8,946 nt of DNA from a candidate division FCPU426 bacterium (lineage in GTDB: Bacteria > Oederibacteriota > JAAXVQ01 > JAUVAV01). Shown piece by piece: positions 1-6,000 of the stretch (positions are counted from its first letter, which is position 1; each line of letters starts with the position of its first letter). The stretch is from positions 1 through 8,946 of the forward strand of contig JAUXBQ010000098.1 in the NCBI GenBank assembly GCA_030619365.1, read 5' to 3'. The position numbers and the translations under genes are program-made. Under the pieces are notes generated by a model that had not been told where the DNA came from, searched no databases, and saw only the letters and a program-made list of their open reading frames with translations.

Positions 1-3000
1 GAATTATTTACAAATATGCTTATGAACAATCCGGCGCAGGCGGCTGCCTTTATTTTAGGCGGCTCCAAATTCTTTGGAAACGTATTTGGCAAAGGAGCAA
101 AAGGAGCAACAATAAAAATACCTGGCACCAAGTTGAGCTTGCCACAGCCGATGGTTCAACACTTTAGAGGATTTGGCGCGCTCATGGGCGGCAGTTGGAT
201 TTTGGGAAATGTCGGTGGCTTCCTGGGCGGAGACACCTGGCGTGCTATTGGCGCATTGTTTATGATACCTTTCCTGGGAGCATACGGTAAGCTAAAAGAG
301 CCGGTTGCGAACCGCCCAGGCTGGCGCAAAGGCCCGATAAGGACAGTCAGCTTTGGCGCTCTGGCCACGGTTGTGCATAGCACGGTGCTATCGCCGCTCG
401 AAGCGTTTGGTGTAGTGGCAGGCATACGCGCAGTCAGGGGCAGATATTATGCCCGGCGGACCAGCCAAATAGCCAATGGCAAACATACCTGGACCGAATA
501 TTTCAGAGAAGGGCTGGCTGATATAGTTAAGAGCTGGAGCGGGCCGGTACGAGACGCCGCAAAATCTTCTGCAAAACCAAATTTGGGACAGCGCTTCGCA
601 GCTTGGATTAATCCGCGTTTATCCGGACGGGTGCCGTATGCGACGATGCTTGCTCCTGAAATTCGGAATGCAGTTAAGGAAGAACTGGCAAAAAGAGGCG
701 CTGATAATCTTACCTGCGAGAGGATACGGTATAGAATTTCACGTTACGGCGCCGGCGATGTGGGGAAAATCGAAACAATTATGCAAGCGGTATTAGAGTC
801 TAAACAGCCTATTTCTCTGGGAGTTGAGGCCCAGTCCCCAGAGTCGCTACAACATGCTTCTGCAATTCAGCAGGCTGTTGCGGATCCCGGCATACGCACA
901 GCTTTAGGCGTATTTACAAAATTACGCTCTAACGAGAAGAGCACAAAAGGTGTGGCCGAAATCCGGAAAGCAGCAGCAGCTATAAATGATGGAATGAGCC
1001 GGGGAGGGAAAGGCGCCCTGGAAATTATTGAAGCCATGGATGGAAAAACATTGAAAACTGTATTCAGCATGGCGGGTATACGTACTGTCAGCGAAATGTT
1101 CAGTAACTCGTCAGGCCGCGCTATTAATAAAATTATTTCCGCTGTTTCTGCTAAGAGCGAAACAGCCCTGCAAAACCTGGTAGCACCCAGACTGGATGCA
1201 GCGGCAGTTAAGAATATTCTGGTTAAAGGCTCTACTAAAATGATGGCAGAATCCCGCATACTCAATTCAATTCCGGGAAAAACCATGAAACAAGCGGTAA
1301 AAGATTTAACCAAAAGTGAAATGAAAACATTAGCTGACAATCTGGAAACAGCAGCTATTGCACTGGAAAAAGCAGCTATTGCAGAATCTGCAGAAAAGAT
1401 GAAAGAGAAGAAAACTTCCGCAACGGAAGACATTGAAAGTCCTGTGCTGGAAAGTCTGGCCCAAAAATTATCGCCCAATGAGCTTCTGCCTTTAATGAAA
1501 AAATTAAGCCCCAAACTCCGTTCCCGGGCATTTGGACTGGCAGCACAACGAATGCTGCAAAATGACAAACTGTCAATGTTCAGGCAAGGCCGGAAGCTAC
1601 GTGAATTTTATAGAAGGGTTTTTGAGGTAAAAGATGCGCACAGAAAAGTCATTGGCGATAAAATCCTGAAGGATATGGGCGGCGATAAGTGGCTGGCAAG
1701 AATGATAGAACAGGAACTGTTTGGAACCATGAAGTTTTTGGAGGCATTGAATTTATCGGCCTTGCATAAACACCAGTTAAAACAATCAACATATTATCCT
1801 GAATTTAATAAAGCGCTGGTAGAGAGGACCGCACAAGCAGGAGCCGCGAAGGCTGAAAAAGTTCAGACCATGGAAAATTTGCTGCATAAAGTTCTGGGTG
1901 GAGAGAAAGGCAAACGTGGCATTGACGCGATCATGAAAAAAGTAGGGACTGAAATACAACGATTAAACGACGAAAAAATGGCTGCTGCTAAAAACCTGCA
2001 ACATGCAAAAGCCGCTGTTTCAGCAGAGCAGAGTGTTGCCGGAAAAGTTGCTGAGCAAATAGTGTCAGAGGCTCCTGTATTAGCAGCAGTTGTTAATGGC
2101 ACATTAAATTCCATAAACCGGTTGGTTCAAAACAAGGGCATGTCCCAACGAGCAGAAGCAAACATGCAGTCCCTGAAGAACAGCCTTCAAACTGCCCAAA
2201 ATAATTTAACCAATAAACTGGCGGAATACAGCCAAGCCAGGGAAAACCTGAAAACAGGATCAACGGACCAACTCACAGTTTCCCGTGCGGCCCAGCAGGT
2301 TATAGATGCCAAAGCATCTTTATTCCGGGAATTCAAGGCCGCGGCCCGCAAGATCGGCAGGACTGCGGAGGGCAGGACCGCCCTGGCGCAAGAGCTCCAG
2401 AAACTAACTAATGAGACAATAGCCGCTGAGAGACAGAGGCGCGGGCTGTTGGATAGTAATTTAGCCAAAGTGGATAATCCTGAAATAGCCATGAATAAAT
2501 TAAAAGCACTGGATGAAATTATTTCCCGTGCTGAAAATGAGACGATTGTCCTGAAATTCAGGCAGGCGGCTGTTAAGGAGATAGGCTCGGCCATGAAGAA
2601 GGCAATTTTGCAGGAGTCCAGCCAGGCACTTGTTAAACAGGCCGGCAGGTTGGTAAATATGATTGATACTCAGATTTATGCGGTTGATCGTTCCAACCGC
2701 CGTTCCAATCGCCGTTCCAACCTCTTAAGTAAAGCAGAAATAGCAAACCAGAGAAGCAAACTTCAGGTTCAGCGCCAAGCGGTTTTGGAAATGGCGGCGC
2801 GGGAAATAAGCAACACTCTGGGAGATACTGCCGGGATTGTAAAGCTGGGAGAACAGTGGCTCAAGGCTGTTGGAGACGGTAAGAGCCAGAAAGCTGCTTT
2901 TGAAGGGACAGGCAAAGCCGGAGGCAGAATCTGGCAGGTTATCGAAAAAATGAATATTACAGCCCAGCGCGAGCTTATAGGAGAAATTATCGTACAGAAT

Positions 3001-6000
3001 CCAAAAGCTTTTGCCAGGCTGTTTAAAGCCAGCAAAGGGCTGACAAGACAAGAGTTGACAGACTTAGTAAATTTGCGGTTAGCGGCGAATAGTAAGACTG
3101 CTGTTAAGACTGCTGTAAAGGCTATAGAAAGCCTGTGCAGGAAATTGAAACCTGAACAAACGAAAATATTATTACAGGCAATAAGCGCTAATATCCAACA
3201 GATGGAAATCAAAAATTTAGTGCGTCTGCACCAGACAATAGATATAAGTGCAGTAAAAACTTTCCTCGAGATACTAAAGCCAGAAACCCGGGAAGCATTA
3301 ATAGCTGAATTGCCGGCGCAAAAGAACATAGGCGAGAAATTGGCTGGTTTAGGCCAAAAAGCCATGGTTTCCGGTTTTGGTCTGGGGGGGCGGCTACAAC
3401 CAGTGAGCAGACGGATTTGGAGAGTAGTAAGTAGCCCGCGTTCACTATTTACGCGCAGCACCTGGTCAGGTTTAATACCAGGGTCACTCAGGGAGTGGGC
3501 CGGAGCAGTAGCAGAACAATACAAAATGGGATTTGGGCGCTCTGCCTTAATGGGAGAGGCTGCTTCTGCCAATGTTTTGAATGAAGGCCTTTCTTTGGCG
3601 CTTGTTACGGCCGCGAAATTTATCGTTACCATGCCATGGAATATGTTTAAACTTGGCCGGGCGTTTTATAAAGGACATAGAAATTATCGCCTGACTAAAT
3701 CATCTTCTCAGAGTATGGCAGAGATGCAACGTTTGAGCAGCATGGAAAGAATAACGAAAGTTTTGGAAAAAAGCAGTAAAACCTCGACGGAATTCACCAG
3801 GCACGCGGCAGAGAAGACTGCTGAATTTTTGGATATAGTTAGCAAACGCGTACCGACCAGTAGTGAATATCAGTCTGCTGAAAGAATAATCAGGAATGAA
3901 TATGTGCGCCGGGGATACAAAGCGAGCCAGGCCAGGCAGCAAGCTAAAGAATTTCTGCGCCAGGAAATGGATAAGGCGTTAAATGCAAATGAAAGCAGAG
4001 CTAAACTCAGGACGCTGGAGGCAGAGTATCTCAAATGGGAAGCTGCAGCATCTTTGGAAAAGCCAGGCAGTAAAGCGCGGCAACAGGCTTTTCAGAAGGC
4101 AGAACGCTTTGCAAAAGCAATTGAAAATGAATCCGGCCTTAAGCGGATAAATAATCAGTATGAAGAGGTTTCAGGTAGTTTGCGTGAATTACAAAGTGAG
4201 CTGGCTGGACGGGAAAGGACCCTGGAAAAAATCAGGGAAAAAGGTTTGCAAGACATGCCAACAGAGCAAACCAGCTATAAGAAGACAAAAACTGATGGAG
4301 TAATGGAAAAGACAGTCAATATTTCCAAACCAGGAGAAAATTTATCGCCAGAGGCGCTGGCAATTGAGAAAAGTATCAGAAATATCAAGCGGCAAATCAG
4401 GCAAGTAAAATGGCAAAGCAGTTGGCTGATGGAACAGATTATAGGGCAGTTTATTGATTACCAGTTCAAGGATATCAGCCGGCCCGATGTTCGCCAGGAT
4501 ATATTCAACAAAATCATAAGCGCCATGAAAGAGGTGGGCAAAGATTCCAACTTTAAGCGTGATTCCCTGTCCCTGGAAGAAAGGCTGGTTAAGGAGTTGG
4601 CACTTGATGTGAATATCTACAGGGACCTGTTCAAGGCCAAGGAAGGGAAAAATTTTGAGCTTCGGGTCGAGCAGCTTGCTTTTGAATACAAAATAGCAGA
4701 GCACGCGGTTTTGCTCTCCAAAATCCGCAATCCCATTGTAAGAAATATGCTTCCGCGGGAAGCCCTGCTTCTGGGAGTGGGCGGCGGAAAACAATTTAGT
4801 TTTGGGGGCGGCATGCTGGCAGCCTTGAAGATTGTCAAGCAGGATACAGGCCGGGCCCCGGCTTATCTGTTTGTGACTGCTGATCCTTCCTTGGTGCTGG
4901 AAATGGCCCAAAATGATTTAATGCTAAAGCATGGCAAGTATGTGCATATATTGGAAAAAAATTCAAAGTTGCCTGGTGCTGAAGCTGAGGGGCTGTATTT
5001 GATGGATTATCAAACCGGACAGGAATTCATGCTGGATATTAAGAGCGGCAATTCCCTGAAAGCGGAATTTTGCAAGAGCATAAAAGCTGCCCATGGTGAT
5101 GAAGGTGATACAATTTTCACGCGCACCCCGACAATTCACGGGGTAAGCAGTGAGCTTCTGGGCAAAATATTTGATAATCTTTCGCATATAAAGCAGAGGG
5201 ATCTTAATTATCTGGCCCGCTTGTACGGCGAGACTATGCGCGCGGTTTTCGGGGAGTTTTTAAAAACCGCTAAATCTTGTAGAGGAGCTGACCCGGATGT
5301 CATTCTTCTCAAGACTTTCCGCAGCCGTCTTGTCAAACCTGGTGAAAGCCTCCGCAGAACCTGGGAATTGCCGCAGCAAACCAAGCGGCAAGTAGTAGAT
5401 CGTCTGAAAAACCAGAAGATATTCAAACAGGGACGGGTATCTGAGAATGAGATTAGCCGGCTGCTGGATGAAGCTGCCAATGCGGTCATGCAGCAGGAAG
5501 GACAGAATTATACTCTTGGTGAATGGGGAAAAGATGGAACTGCAAAATACAGCATTATGGGTGAAGGCAAGGAATTAAAAGATACTGTTTACGGGGATCC
5601 TGTAATGGCCGCGTTTGTGGAAATTAAGGAAACTATTATCAATAAAATGGCTGAACAAAACAGCATGAAGGCTAGCCAGGCAAATATACTTAAAATAAGC
5701 GCCGAGCAAAGAACAAAGCTGCTAAACCAGATGGAACTGCCTACAAGGCCGACTGCCAAACGTTTGCTGCATTTCAAGACCGGAGAGGCGGTTTTTGTAG
5801 AACTTATGCAATTTGTCGGCCTGGAGAAATGGATATTAGGTTCAGGCACATTTAAAGGTTTCCGGAATTCCCTGTCCAAACTGGGATTCCGCATAACTGA
5901 ACTAAGCCCGGAATCCCGGATTGATCTCTATGAGCGCCACCGGATTTTGGACGATACAACCAAAAAAATGAAGGAAGTCGGGGAAATTGACAGGTTTGTG

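Noticed and set aside
91..108. Double AAGGAG as a ribosome binding site for an internal start
   Set aside because: The next frame-1 ATG is more than 40 bases downstream (151), and the purine run is explained by the Lys-Gly-Ala tandem repeat. Coding continues upstream.
867..1568. 233-codon open frame on the - strand
   Set aside because: Also antisense to the giant frame with the same shadow composition (runs of Ser, Phe, Ala). No recognisable family and no break in the + strand coding signal.
2769..3632. 287-codon open frame on the - strand
   Set aside because: It lies wholly antisense to the continuous frame 1. Its Ser/Phe/Leu/Cys-rich translation is what the complement of a Lys/Ala/Glu-rich coding strand gives, and it shows no domain or membrane pattern of its own.
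4774..4800. Motif I read as a fully functional Walker A loop
   Set aside because: The Lys is present, but the Thr/Ser that coordinates magnesium is Gln1598 and no acidic motif II follows at the expected place, so an active ATPase is not supported.
4342..4911. 189-codon open frame on the - strand
   Set aside because: It is antisense to the coiled coil and helicase motif I, where the + strand codes recognisable structure. Its translation shows no family I know.
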